A stretch of 64,000 bases of DNA from JAJZGK01 sp035538795 (GTDB lineage Bacteria; Pseudomonadota; Alphaproteobacteria; Rhodospirillales; Magnetospirillaceae): assembly GCA_035538795.1 (NCBI GenBank), contig DATLJS010000066.1, positions 1 to 64,000 of the forward strand, read 5' to 3'. A program made the translations under genes and the position numbers. Below, piece after piece: positions 7,958-16,683 of the stretch; position 1 is the stretch's first letter; the number at the start of each line of letters is the position of its first letter. The notes under the pieces were generated by a model that was given only the letters and a program-made list of their open reading frames with translations, did no database searches and had not been told where the DNA came from.

Positions 7958-9457
7958 CTATTTCAGGCTGGGAAAGGCGAACTGGGCCGTTTCCCGCAAA
8001 CCGCCGGCGGGCCAACGCTGGGTCACCGTCTTGCGCCGGGTATAAAACCGCACGGCGTCGGGGCCATAGGCCGACAGATCGCCGAACAAAGACCGCTTCC
8101 AGCCGCCGAAGCTGTGATAGGCCACGGGAACCGGAAGCGGCACGTTGACGCCTACCATGCCGACCTTGATGTTGTCGGTGAAATAGCGGGCCGCCTCGCC
8201 GTCGCGGGTGAAGATGCAGGTGCCGTTGCCGTATTCGTGGGCGTCGATCAGATCCATGGCTTCCTGCATGCTCTGGGCGCGCACCACGCACAACACAGGC
8301 CCGAAGATCTCGTCGGTATAGATGGTCATATCCGGGCTGACGTGGTCGAACAGGCAGCCACCAAGGAAATAGCCCCCTTCATGGCCGGCCACGGTCAGAC
8401 CGCGTCCGTCCACCACCAGCTTGGCTCCCTGGGCCACGCCTTGATCGACATAGCCGCGCACCTTGTCCATGTGGGCTTTGGTGATCAGCGGTCCCATCTC
8501 GGCGCTGGCGTCGGTGCCGGGGGCGACCTTCAGGGACGTCAGGGCGGCCGTCAGCTTGGCCACCAGTTTGTCCGCCACTTCGTCACCCACCGTCACCGCC
8601 ACGGAAATGGCCATGCAGCGTTCGCCGCACGAACCGTAGGCCGCGCCCATCAGGGCGCTGACGGCGTTGTCCAGATCGGCGTCGGGCATGATGATGGCGT
8701 GGTTCTTAGCCCCGCCCAGCGCCTGCACCCGCTTGCCGTTGGCCGAGGCGGTGGCATAGATGTATTCGGCGATGGGAGTCGAACCGACAAAGCTGACCGC
8801 CTGAACGCGCGGATCGCTCAGCAGCGTGTCCACCGCGTCCTTGTCGCCGTTGACCACGTTCAGCACGCCCGGCGGCAGACCTGCCTCCAGAGCCAGCTCG
8901 GCGATCAGCAGGGTCGAACTGGGGTCGCGTTCCGACGGCTTCAGGACGAAGGTGTTGCCGCAGGCGATAGCCGCCGGATACATCCACAGCGGCACCATAG
9001 CGGGGAAATTGAACGGCGTGATGCCCGCCACCACTCCCAAGGGCTGGAACTCGGACCAACTGTCGATGCCGGGGCCGACATCCTTGGAATGTTCGCCCTT
9101 CAGCAATTGGGGAACGGCGCAGGCGAATTCGACATTCTCGATGCCGCGGGTCAGTTCGCCCTTGGCGTCGTCCAGCACCTTGCCGTGCTCGGCGGTGATC
9201 AGGGCGCAGATAGCGTCGGCGTTGTCTTCCAGCAGCTGCTTGAAGCGGAACATGATGCGTGCCCGCTTCAGCGGCGGCGTCGCCCGCCAGCCGGGAAACG
9301 CCGCCTGGGCCGAAGCGATGGCTTCTTCCACGGTGGCCTTGGTGGCCAGTTCGACCTTGCCCGACGGCTTGCCGGTGGCGGGATTGAACAGGTCCTGCAA
9401 GCGGGCGCCGGGGCTGGACAGCGGCTTGCCATGAATGAAATGCGCAACGGTGGTCAT
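7958..9457 (-). CDS. mmsA: (methyl)malonate-semialdehyde dehydrogenase, CoA-acylating
   Basis: An aldehyde dehydrogenase superfamily enzyme converting methylmalonate or malonate semialdehyde plus CoA and NAD to propionyl-CoA or acetyl-CoA. The 499-residue protein has the usual length. The cofactor segment has ITPFNFPAMVPLWMYP near residue 150. The catalytic Cys281 lies in GSCGERCMA, the signature that separates this CoA-dependent branch from ordinary aldehyde dehydrogenases, and there is a C-terminal SFGGWKRSLFGD. It lies 20 bp downstream of the omega-aminotransferase on the same strand. That neighbour would supply malonate semialdehyde from beta-alanine, so the pair probably forms a beta-amino-acid degradation operon. 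Confidence 0.93.
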   Translation of the reverse strand: MTTVAHFIHGKPLSSPGARLQDLFNPATGKPSGKVELATKATVEEAIASAQAAFPGWRATPPLKRARIMFRFKQLLEDNADAICALITAEHGKVLDDAKGELTRGIENVEFACAVPQLLKGEHSKDVGPGIDSWSEFQPLGVVAGITPFNFPAMVPLWMYPAAIACGNTFVLKPSERDPSSTLLIAELALEAGLPPGVLNVVNGDKDAVDTLLSDPRVQAVSFVGSTPIAEYIYATASANGKRVQALGGAKNHAIIMPDADLDNAVSALMGAAYGSCGERCMAISVAVTVGDEVADKLVAKLTAALTSLKVAPGTDASAEMGPLITKAHMDKVRGYVDQGVAQGAKLVVDGRGLTVAGHEGGYFLGGCLFDHVSPDMTIYTDEIFGPVLCVVRAQSMQEAMDLIDAHEYGNGTCIFTRDGEAARYFTDNIKVGMVGVNVPLPVPVAYHSFGGWKRSLFGDLSAYGPDAVRFYTRRKTVTQRWPAGGLRETAQFAFPSLK

Positions 9458-9477
9458 GGTCTGTTTTCCCTAAAGAC

Positions 9478-10824
9478 TCAGGCCAGAGAGGTGATGGCGT
9501 CGGCGACCGCGTTCATCAGGCCGTCCAGATCGGACTTTTCGCTGATGAAGGGCGGGCCGAACTGCAAGGTGTCGCCGCCGTAGCGGACATAATAGCCGGC
9601 ATCCCAACATTTCAGGGCGATTTCCCACGGACGGCGGGCCGGTTCGCCGGGAGCCGCCTCGATCTGCACCGCGCCGGCCAAGCCGAAATTACGGATGTCG
9701 GCAACATACTTCAGCCCTTTCAGGCCATGCAGCAGCGTCTCGAAATAAGGCGCCAGATCGGCGGCTTTCTGCGCCAAGTTCTCGCGCTGGAACAGATCCA
9801 TGGCGGCCAAACCGGCGGCGCAGGCCACGGGATGGCCGGAATAGGTGTAGCCGTGGGGGAACTCGACCAGATAATCGGGGCCGCCGGCGGCCATATAGGT
9901 GTCGTAAATTTCGTCCTTGGCGATCACCGCGCCCATGGGCACGGTGCCGTTGGTCAGACCTTTGGCGATGGTCATGATGTCGGGAGTGACGCCGAACACC
10001 TGGGCGCCGAAGGTGCCGCCGGCGCGGCCGAAACCGGTGATGACCTCGTCGAAGATCAGCAGGATGTTGTGCTTGTCGCACAAAGCCCGCAGACGCTGCA
10101 AATAGCCCTTAGGCGGCACCACCATGCCGGCCGAGCCCGAAAACGGCTCGACGATGACGGCGGCGATGTTCGAGGCGTCGTGCAAGCCGACGATTTCCTC
10201 CAGGGCGTCGGCCAATTCGGCGCCGTGCCCGGGCATGCCCTTGCTGAACTTGTTTTCCGGCAAAAGGGTATGGGGCAGATGGTCGATATCGCCCATGGAG
10301 CCGAAAATCTTACGGTTGCCGACCAGACCGCCGACGCTGGTGCCGCCGTAATTGACGCCGTGATAGCCCTTGACGCGGCCGATCAGCTTGGTCTTGGTGG
10401 GATAGCCCTTCTGACGCCAATAGCCGCGGGCCATCTTCAGGGCGGTGTCGGCGGATTCGGACCCGGAATTGGTGAAGAACACATGGTTCAGCCCTTCGGG
10501 GGCCATGGAAACGACCTTGTCGGCCAGCTTGAAGGCCAGCGGGTGGCCGAATTGGAAGTTGGGAGCATAGTCCAGGGTAGCGATCTGCTCGCTCACCGCC
10601 TTGACGATTTCCTGGCGGCCATGGCCGAAGCCGGTGCACCACAGGCCCGACAGACTGTCGAAAATCTTGCGACCCTTGGCGTCGATGAAATGACAGCCCT
10701 CGGCTCCCACCACCATGCGCGGGTTGTCCTTGAACTCGCGGTTGGCGGTGAACGGCATCCAATAAGCGTTAAGCTGCTCGCGGGACAGGCCCGCCGCCGC
10801 CGCGGTGTCGAACGTCTTGGCCAT
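9478..10824 (-). CDS. omega-amino acid (beta-alanine):pyruvate aminotransferase, class III
   Basis: A PLP-dependent transaminase moving the amino group of beta-alanine or a related omega-amino acid to pyruvate. The 448-residue protein starts at the ATG at 10824 (MAKTFD), with AGGAG about 10 bases upstream; an upstream in-frame start at 10908 would cover the promoter. It shows YWMPFTANREF and SGLWCTGFGHGR near the N-terminus as in characterised omega-amino acid:pyruvate transaminases. It also has FTNSGSESADTALKMAR, LLIFDEVITGFGR and the PLP lysine in TIAKGLTNG. It is cotranscribed with mmsA and divergent from a LysR gene. Substrate preference beyond omega-amino acids cannot be fixed from sequence. 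Confidence 0.88.
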   Translation of the reverse strand: MAKTFDTAAAAGLSREQLNAYWMPFTANREFKDNPRMVVGAEGCHFIDAKGRKIFDSLSGLWCTGFGHGRQEIVKAVSEQIATLDYAPNFQFGHPLAFKLADKVVSMAPEGLNHVFFTNSGSESADTALKMARGYWRQKGYPTKTKLIGRVKGYHGVNYGGTSVGGLVGNRKIFGSMGDIDHLPHTLLPENKFSKGMPGHGAELADALEEIVGLHDASNIAAVIVEPFSGSAGMVVPPKGYLQRLRALCDKHNILLIFDEVITGFGRAGGTFGAQVFGVTPDIMTIAKGLTNGTVPMGAVIAKDEIYDTYMAAGGPDYLVEFPHGYTYSGHPVACAAGLAAMDLFQRENLAQKAADLAPYFETLLHGLKGLKYVADIRNFGLAGAVQIEAAPGEPARRPWEIALKCWDAGYYVRYGGDTLQFGPPFISEKSDLDGLMNAVADAITSLA

Positions 10825-10878
10825 CAGTTTGGTGCTCCTGGCGATGGAATAGGCTTCGGTTGACACCAGAGTGCGACC

Positions 10879-10928
10879 TGGATTAGGTCTGATAAATCCA
10901 AACTTCATTATTTTCAGTTATGGATTTA
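10879..10928. promoter_or_regulatory. candidate LysR operator: three repeats of a TGGATT-type half-site
   Basis: The divergent promoter region contains TGGATTA (10879-10885), TAAATCCA (10893-10900) and TGGATTTA (10921-10928). The last two are a perfect 8-bp inverted repeat. The final copy ends seven bases before the LysR start codon, fitting autoregulation. Confidence 0.6.
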
Positions 10929-10935
10929 CTTAACT

Positions 10936-11853
10936 ATGGCCCTGCTGCCCCAGATCAACGAAGCCGACCTGAGACTGCTGCGTGTTTTCCGCACGGTGGT
11001 GGAATGCGGAGGCTTCACTCCGGCCGAGGTGGAACTGAACATTTCCCGCGCCGCCATCAGCCAGCATATGGCCGATCTGGAGAAGCGCCTGGGGCTCAGT
11101 CTATGCCGACGCGGGCGGGCGGGCTTCCTGCTGACCGACGAAGGGCGGGCAGTCTACGAAGCCGTCCTGCGCTTTTTGTCGGCGGCCGAGAATTTCAGGG
11201 CCGAGATCAATTCCATCCACGCCCGGCTACGGGGCGAACTGAACATCGGCATCACCGACAATCTGGTGACATCGCCGCGCATGCGGGTGACCCAGGCCTT
11301 GCGCGTGCTGAAGGAACAGGGACCGGAAGTGCGGGTGAACATCCGCATGATCCCCCCCAACGAAATCGAGCGCGGGGTGCTGGACGGCCAGTTGCATGTG
11401 GGCGTGGTTCCCAGCCGCCGCACCCTGCCCGGCCTGAGCGGCGTCTCGCTTTATGATGAGGAATCCCATCTCTACTGCGCCGCCGAACATCCCTTCTTCT
11501 CCCAGCCGGACGAAGCCTTGAGCGAGAAAATCATCGCCACCGCCGACGCCGTGGCGCCGTCCAGCGTCATCCTGGCAGAGGCGGCTCCGCTCAAAGTGAC
11601 GGCCACCGCCACCGACCGCGAGGGCATGGCGTTTCTGATTCTGACCGGCTGCTATATCGGCTTTCTGCCCACCCACTATGCCCGCCAGTGGGAGGAGCGC
11701 GGCATGATGCGCCCCATCCGCCCTGACCGCCACACCCACAATATCGAATACCAGGCCATCACCCTGCGCAGCGGCCGCCCCAATCTGGTGCTGTCCACAT
11801 TCATGCGGCTTCTGCAGGAAGGACAGGACGAAGAATCGCTCCGAAAGCAATAA
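10936..11853 (+). CDS. LysR-family transcriptional regulator
   Basis: A 305-residue LysR-type regulator of normal length. A winged helix-turn-helix occupies residues about 8-70 (LRLLRVFRTVVECGGFTPA, NISRAAISQHMADLEKRLG), followed by a linker helix and a periplasmic-binding-protein-like effector domain (about 95-295). It is transcribed away from the omega-aminotransferase/mmsA pair and shares a promoter region with TGGATT-type half-sites. It therefore probably controls that operon in response to a beta-amino acid or its semialdehyde. No clear Shine-Dalgarno precedes the ATG. Confidence 0.9.
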   Translation: MALLPQINEADLRLLRVFRTVVECGGFTPAEVELNISRAAISQHMADLEKRLGLSLCRRGRAGFLLTDEGRAVYEAVLRFLSAAENFRAEINSIHARLRGELNIGITDNLVTSPRMRVTQALRVLKEQGPEVRVNIRMIPPNEIERGVLDGQLHVGVVPSRRTLPGLSGVSLYDEESHLYCAAEHPFFSQPDEALSEKIIATADAVAPSSVILAEAAPLKVTATATDREGMAFLILTGCYIGFLPTHYARQWEERGMMRPIRPDRHTHNIEYQAITLRSGRPNLVLSTFMRLLQEGQDEESLRKQ

Positions 11854-12033
11854 TGTCGGTCCAGGCGGAATAAATCTTCCTCCATCACCGTAAAACCCTG
11901 GGCGGCGTTAATCATATATTGATCAGATACTGAGCGTAGAATATTCGGCGGCGAAACCACTTGCTTTAGCAAGCGCCTGTTGCGGGCGTCCCGCGAGTGG
12001 AATAGTTTATGCCCTTCGTCAGGGGAGTTGTCC

Positions 12034-14304
12034 GTGTCTCAGCGTGGTGTCGGTCTCAGAGTCCGCTTGCTGGCCGTGGTGTTCGCCGCCGTGCTGCCGG
12101 CTTTGGCGTTGATTCTCTACGACGCCCACGAAACGCGCCGCATCGCCATCGAACAGGCGACGGAATCGTCGTTCCAGCTTCTGAAGGTCGCTTCCAACTA
12201 TCAGAACGACCTGAACAATCAGGCCCGCACCCTGAACAATTTCCTGGCCCGCGACCCCGCCGTGCTGGCTTCCGATCATCAGGGCTGTTCGAAACGGCTG
12301 ACCGAGCTGCTGTTCAACGCCGTCAACGATTCTGACAACTTTTATAATTTCGTCGCCTCGGATCTCAACGGCGACATTTACTGCGCCGCCCGCCCTCCCG
12401 GCACCGGCAACAATCATATCCGCGACCGCGCCTATTTCTGGCAGGTCAAGGACCGCCGCGAACTGGTCACCGGCGAATACATCTTCGGCAAAATCATCAA
12501 GGCTCCGATCATTCCCGTGGCCGGACCGATCATCGCCGACGGCCAGTTGAAGGGCGTCATGCTGGTCACCATCAACCTGTCGTGGATCGCCCGCACCATG
12601 GCGCCCCGCCTGCCGCCCGACGCCGAGCTGCGCCTGTACGACAGCGCCGGCATCATTCTGGTGCGCGTGCCCAACCACGAACAGGCCGTGGGAACCAGCG
12701 ACACCATCTTTTCATCCTTCCTCAATGGCGCCGAACAGGGTGCCCTGCGTATCCGCGACGAAGAGAATCAAGAACGGCTCTACGCCTTTTCGCGCCTCAA
12801 TTACGGCGAGCACGCCCTTTATATCTCGGTCAGCCGCCCAACCCGCGTCCTCTTCGCCGAAGCCGACGCGGCCATGCGCCGCGGTCTGGTCGCCTTGGGC
12901 GTAGTGACCCTGGTCGTCCTACTGTCGGCCTGGGGCATCGGCAATTCGCTGATCATCAAGGCCGTGACCACGTTGACCGAAGCGGCGCGGCTGATGGCCT
13001 CGGGCAATCTGTCGACCCGGGTGGAACTGGACCGCACCGACGAGATCGGCCAATTGGGCGAAGCCTTCAACGAAATGGCCAGCGCCCTGGAGCGCAGCAC
13101 CGGCGAAGCCGAACAACGCGAGGCCGCGCTGCATCGGGCCAATGAAGCCAAAAGCAGCTTCATGGCGATCATGAGCCATGAAATCCGCACGCCGATGAGC
13201 GGCATCCTCGGAATGGCCCGGCTGGTGCTGGACACGCCCCTGGACGAACAGCAGCACGACCGCATGGAGAGCCTGCGCATCTCGGCCGAAGCGCTGCTGT
13301 CGATCATCAACGACATTCTCGACTTCTCGAAGCTGGAAGCAGGCCAGATCGAATACGAGCATCAGCCTTTCCGCCCCAGCCACATCTGCGCCAATGTCAT
13401 TTCGCTGCTGCGCTTCCGGGCCGACGAACAGAATCTGCAACTGGAAAGCCGCATCGACCCGGCCTTGCCCCGCTGGCTGAGCGGAGATTCCGGGCGTCTG
13501 CGCCAGATTTTGCTGAATCTGGTGGGCAACGCCACCAAGTTCACACCCAAGGGATCGGTGACCCTGGTGGTGAAACCGATGGAAGAGGATCAGGACGGCG
13601 TGCTGGTGGAATTTTCGGTGATCGACACCGGCATCGGCATCGACGGCGAAGCTCAGGCCCGCCTGTTCGAATCCTTCGTGCAGGCCGACGCCTCCATCTC
13701 GCGGCGTTTCGGCGGCACCGGCCTGGGACTGGCCATCTGCAAACGGCTGGTCGAAGGCCAAGGCGGCGCCATCGGCGTGGAAAGCCAGATGGGTCAGGGC
13801 AGCCGCTTCTGGTTCCGCTTGCGCTACAACCGCGCCGAAGCCCCCGACGTCCCGGCGCCGAAGCCCCTGCCCGCCCTGCCGCCGCTGCGCGTCCTGCTGG
13901 CCGAAGACAATCCGGTGAATCAGAAGGTGGCCTTGGGCATGCTCTCGAAAGGCTCCCATCAGGTCACCCTGGCCAACAACGGCCGCGAGGCCCTTGATCT
14001 GGCCTCGCGCCAGGATTTCGACCTGATCCTGATGGATATGCAGATGCCGGAAATGGACGGCCTGCAAGCCGCTCGGGCCATCCGTACCCTGCCGGCTCCC
14101 CGCGGTCTGCTGCCGATCATCGCCCTGACGGCCAACGCCATGGGCAGCGACGTCGAGCGATGTCTGGACGCCGGCATGAACGCCCATCTGGCCAAGCCCA
14201 TCGACCCGGACATCATGATCCATACCATCGCCGACGTCCTGGACGCCGACGTCTTGAACACCGCGCCGAGAGAACCCGGCGACGGCAATCAGGATATCGG
14301 TTGA
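12034..14304 (+). CDS. membrane hybrid histidine kinase with extracytoplasmic sensor and receiver domain
   Basis: A two-component hybrid kinase. The preferred start is GTG at 12034, with AGGGGAG 7 bases upstream, giving 756 residues. Order: first membrane helix (about 10-30), a periplasmic Cache-like sensor (about 31-280, with NDLNNQARTLNNFL and DRAYFWQVKDRRELVTGEYI), second helix (about 285-305), HAMP, a HisKA domain with phospho-acceptor His382 in MSHEIRTPMSG, a HATPase domain, and a receiver domain with phospho-acceptor Asp668 in LILMDMQMPEMDG. There is no downstream response regulator, so the output partner is elsewhere. A longer in-frame start at 11980 lacks a ribosome binding site. Confidence 0.92.
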   Translation: MSQRGVGLRVRLLAVVFAAVLPALALILYDAHETRRIAIEQATESSFQLLKVASNYQNDLNNQARTLNNFLARDPAVLASDHQGCSKRLTELLFNAVNDSDNFYNFVASDLNGDIYCAARPPGTGNNHIRDRAYFWQVKDRRELVTGEYIFGKIIKAPIIPVAGPIIADGQLKGVMLVTINLSWIARTMAPRLPPDAELRLYDSAGIILVRVPNHEQAVGTSDTIFSSFLNGAEQGALRIRDEENQERLYAFSRLNYGEHALYISVSRPTRVLFAEADAAMRRGLVALGVVTLVVLLSAWGIGNSLIIKAVTTLTEAARLMASGNLSTRVELDRTDEIGQLGEAFNEMASALERSTGEAEQREAALHRANEAKSSFMAIMSHEIRTPMSGILGMARLVLDTPLDEQQHDRMESLRISAEALLSIINDILDFSKLEAGQIEYEHQPFRPSHICANVISLLRFRADEQNLQLESRIDPALPRWLSGDSGRLRQILLNLVGNATKFTPKGSVTLVVKPMEEDQDGVLVEFSVIDTGIGIDGEAQARLFESFVQADASISRRFGGTGLGLAICKRLVEGQGGAIGVESQMGQGSRFWFRLRYNRAEAPDVPAPKPLPALPPLRVLLAEDNPVNQKVALGMLSKGSHQVTLANNGREALDLASRQDFDLILMDMQMPEMDGLQAARAIRTLPAPRGLLPIIALTANAMGSDVERCLDAGMNAHLAKPIDPDIMIHTIADVLDADVLNTAPREPGDGNQDIG

Positions 14305-14380
14305 GGATTTTTCCTCGGGCTGGCCACGATCCGGACCTGGCGCTAGAGTAGCGGCGGACAACTTTCAGAGGTAACGCCCC

Positions 14381-15814
14381 ATGACCGCTGACGCACTGCA
14401 TGAATTGCTGAAAGCCGGACGGCTCGAAGACCATCAGAGCCGGATCGTCGTCACCGGCTCGGACCCCGTTTACCCCACCCGCTACCGCATCGGCCAGGCC
14501 GCCGCCACCGCCCTGGCCGCGCAAAGCGCCGCCATCGCCGCCATCTGGCAGGACCGCAGCGGTCGCTCCCAGGACATCGCCATCGACACCGCCGCCGCCG
14601 CCATGTCGCTGGAAGCGGTGCTGATGCTGCGCCAGCGCGGCTATGCCGTCCCCTATCCCGACGTCAAATACCCGCTGACCGCCTTTCATCCTTGCAAGGA
14701 CGGCCGCAGCATCTTTCTGCACGCCGGCTATCCCTATCTGCGCGACGGCCTGCTGAAGCTTCTGGACTGCCCCAATGACAGCGACGCCATCAACAAGGCC
14801 GTCGCCAAGTGGGATGCCTTCAAACTGGAAGACGCCGTGGCCGATCTGGGCCTTTGCGGCGGCGTCGCCCGTTCGCGCGAGGAATGGCTGAAGACGCCCC
14901 AGGGCGCCCTGCTGGCCGACATGCCGGTGGTCAGCATCACCCGCATCGGCGACGGCGAGGCCAAGCCCTTCGCTCCGGCGGCTCGCCCCCTGTCCGACGT
15001 CCGGGTGCTGGACCTGACCCATGTGCTGGCCGGCCCCACCGCCACCCGCACCCTGGCGGAACAGGGGGCGACGGTGCTGCGCATCCGCCCCCCGGCCCAT
15101 CCGACCATTCCCAGCTTCGTCATGGATACCGGCCACGGCAAGCTTTCCACCTTGCTGGACCTGACGCAAAAAGCCGACCACGATTGCCTGTGGAAACTGA
15201 TCGGCAACGCCGACGTTTTCGCCGAAAGCTACCGCCCCGGCGCGCTCGACAAGCTGGGCTTTTCCCCGGAAGACTTAGCCTCCCACCATCCCGGCATCGT
15301 CTATCTGTCCCTGAGCTGCTATGGCGAAACCGGCGACTGGGGCACCCGCCGGGGCTGGGAACAACTGGCCCAATCGGTTTCCGGCATGGCGGTGGGCGAA
15401 GGTTCGCTTTCCGACCCGCAATTGAGTCCGGTCTATCCCAACGACTACATCACCGGCTATCTGGGGGCGTTCGGCATCACCGCCGCCCTTCGCCTGCGGG
15501 CGGCCATGGGCGGCAGCTATCATGTCAAGGTGGCTCTGTGCCGCACCGCCATGTGGATTCAGTCCCTGGGCCATGTGCAAAGCGTTCCCCCGTCGATCCT
15601 GGTGCCGCCGGGCACCGCCGAATCCCTGGCCCTTCAGCGCGAGACCGCCTATGGCCGGCTGAGCTATCTGGGGCCGGTGCCCCGCTTCTCGGAAACCCGG
15701 CCCTATTGGGAACTGCCAACCGCGCCGATGGCCGCCCACGAAGCCGCCTGGCCGGCCATGCCGTCGGCCCCCAGCGGCCCGCCGGTTCCGGTGAATGCGG
15801 GCGTGCCTCATTGA
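14381..15814 (+). CDS. CaiB/BaiF-type (family III) CoA-transferase with internal duplication
   Basis: A 477-residue member of the family III CoA-transferases, which move CoA between carboxylic acids. The usual N-terminal signature (VRVLDLTHVLAGPTATRTLAEQ, then ADVFAESYRPGALDKLGF) only begins near residue 205. The C-terminal part has PVYPNDYITGYLGAFG with Asp355 in the expected catalytic position. The first 200 residues look like a second copy of the later half: PVYPTRYRIGQAAATALAA at 29-47 aligns with 350-368 but lacks the Asp. The donor and acceptor are unknown and the neighbours give no pathway. Confidence 0.8.
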   Translation: MTADALHELLKAGRLEDHQSRIVVTGSDPVYPTRYRIGQAAATALAAQSAAIAAIWQDRSGRSQDIAIDTAAAAMSLEAVLMLRQRGYAVPYPDVKYPLTAFHPCKDGRSIFLHAGYPYLRDGLLKLLDCPNDSDAINKAVAKWDAFKLEDAVADLGLCGGVARSREEWLKTPQGALLADMPVVSITRIGDGEAKPFAPAARPLSDVRVLDLTHVLAGPTATRTLAEQGATVLRIRPPAHPTIPSFVMDTGHGKLSTLLDLTQKADHDCLWKLIGNADVFAESYRPGALDKLGFSPEDLASHHPGIVYLSLSCYGETGDWGTRRGWEQLAQSVSGMAVGEGSLSDPQLSPVYPNDYITGYLGAFGITAALRLRAAMGGSYHVKVALCRTAMWIQSLGHVQSVPPSILVPPGTAESLALQRETAYGRLSYLGPVPRFSETRPYWELPTAPMAAHEAAWPAMPSAPSGPPVPVNAGVPH

Positions 15815-15866
15815 TGCTATGCTTGGCGGCGAATATCGCAGAATGCCGCGAAAGGGAGCATTGCCG

Positions 15867-16559
15867 ATGATCAGAGGTTTTGCCGTTAAGGCCGCTTTGA
15901 CCGCCATGCTGTTGATGTGCGCCGCGGCGCAAGCCGAGACCGTTGCCGTGCAAACGCCGCTGCAGGATTGGCAGCAACGGCGCGTGGCTTTGTTCCAAGC
16001 CTTGAACGGCAAGGACAAGACGAAAGCCACCGCCGCCCTGGACGGCGCCCTGACCGGATTCGAGAAAGACCCGGTGTCCCTGACACCCATGGAGGCCATG
16101 GACCTGTACGGCGTTTTCTACGTGCCGCGGGAAGGCGCCGCCAATATGCAGAACCTTTTAAAAGCCGTCGCCATGCAGGCCACCCTCGGCTGGTATGACG
16201 CCCTGCGTTTCGCCGACGAAAGCGGCCGCGCAGAAATCGAAAACAACGAGGGTTTTTTCAAACGCGCTTTTCTGATGGGCGGCGGAGACGGCATCAAGCA
16301 ACTGATGGACCTGATGGAAAACCATCCCGCCGACGCCGCCAAGGCGGTGGCCGATGGCATTACGCTGGCCCGACAGTTCCGCGATCATGTGGATTACGAC
16401 GAACATTGGCCCACGGGCTACGGTCTGACCGCGGCGCAGTGCGGCCTGAACCAAGGCAAAGCCTGCCCCCCGCCGCCGGCATTGCCTCAGGCGAAATGGG
16501 GCGCCGCCTTTGATCAGGCCGCCGCTTTCGTCACTCAGTACTATCGCAAGAACAATTAA
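15867..16559 (+). CDS. secreted protein of unknown function
   Basis: I do not recognise a family. With the ATG at 15867 (preceded by AAAGGGAG) the protein has 230 residues and a typical signal peptide (VKAALTAMLLMCAAAQAE, cleavage after AQA). The mature part is mostly alpha-helical, with a Cys pair near the C-terminus (QCGLNQGKACPPPP) that could form a disulphide in the periplasm. It stands 52 bp after the CoA-transferase and before a diguanylate cyclase. No functional link is evident. Confidence 0.7.
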   Translation: MIRGFAVKAALTAMLLMCAAAQAETVAVQTPLQDWQQRRVALFQALNGKDKTKATAALDGALTGFEKDPVSLTPMEAMDLYGVFYVPREGAANMQNLLKAVAMQATLGWYDALRFADESGRAEIENNEGFFKRAFLMGGGDGIKQLMDLMENHPADAAKAVADGITLARQFRDHVDYDEHWPTGYGLTAAQCGLNQGKACPPPPALPQAKWGAAFDQAAAFVTQYYRKNN

Positions 16560-16683
16560 AAGGAATGGCCGAGAACGGATAACGGCAAAACCAAACGCCG
16601 ATTACGAAACCGAATTATTTTCCTCTGGATTAATAAGCCGCCACCACCTATCTACTAAGACGGTATGAATGGGGTTGGGGCAT

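Noticed and set aside
7949..9583. Plus-strand open frame opposite mmsA
   Set aside because: It is antisense to a well-supported dehydrogenase and has no recognisable domain.
11980..12033. Longer start for the hybrid histidine kinase
   Set aside because: The GTG at 12034 has an AGGGGAG ribosome binding site at good spacing. The upstream start has none.
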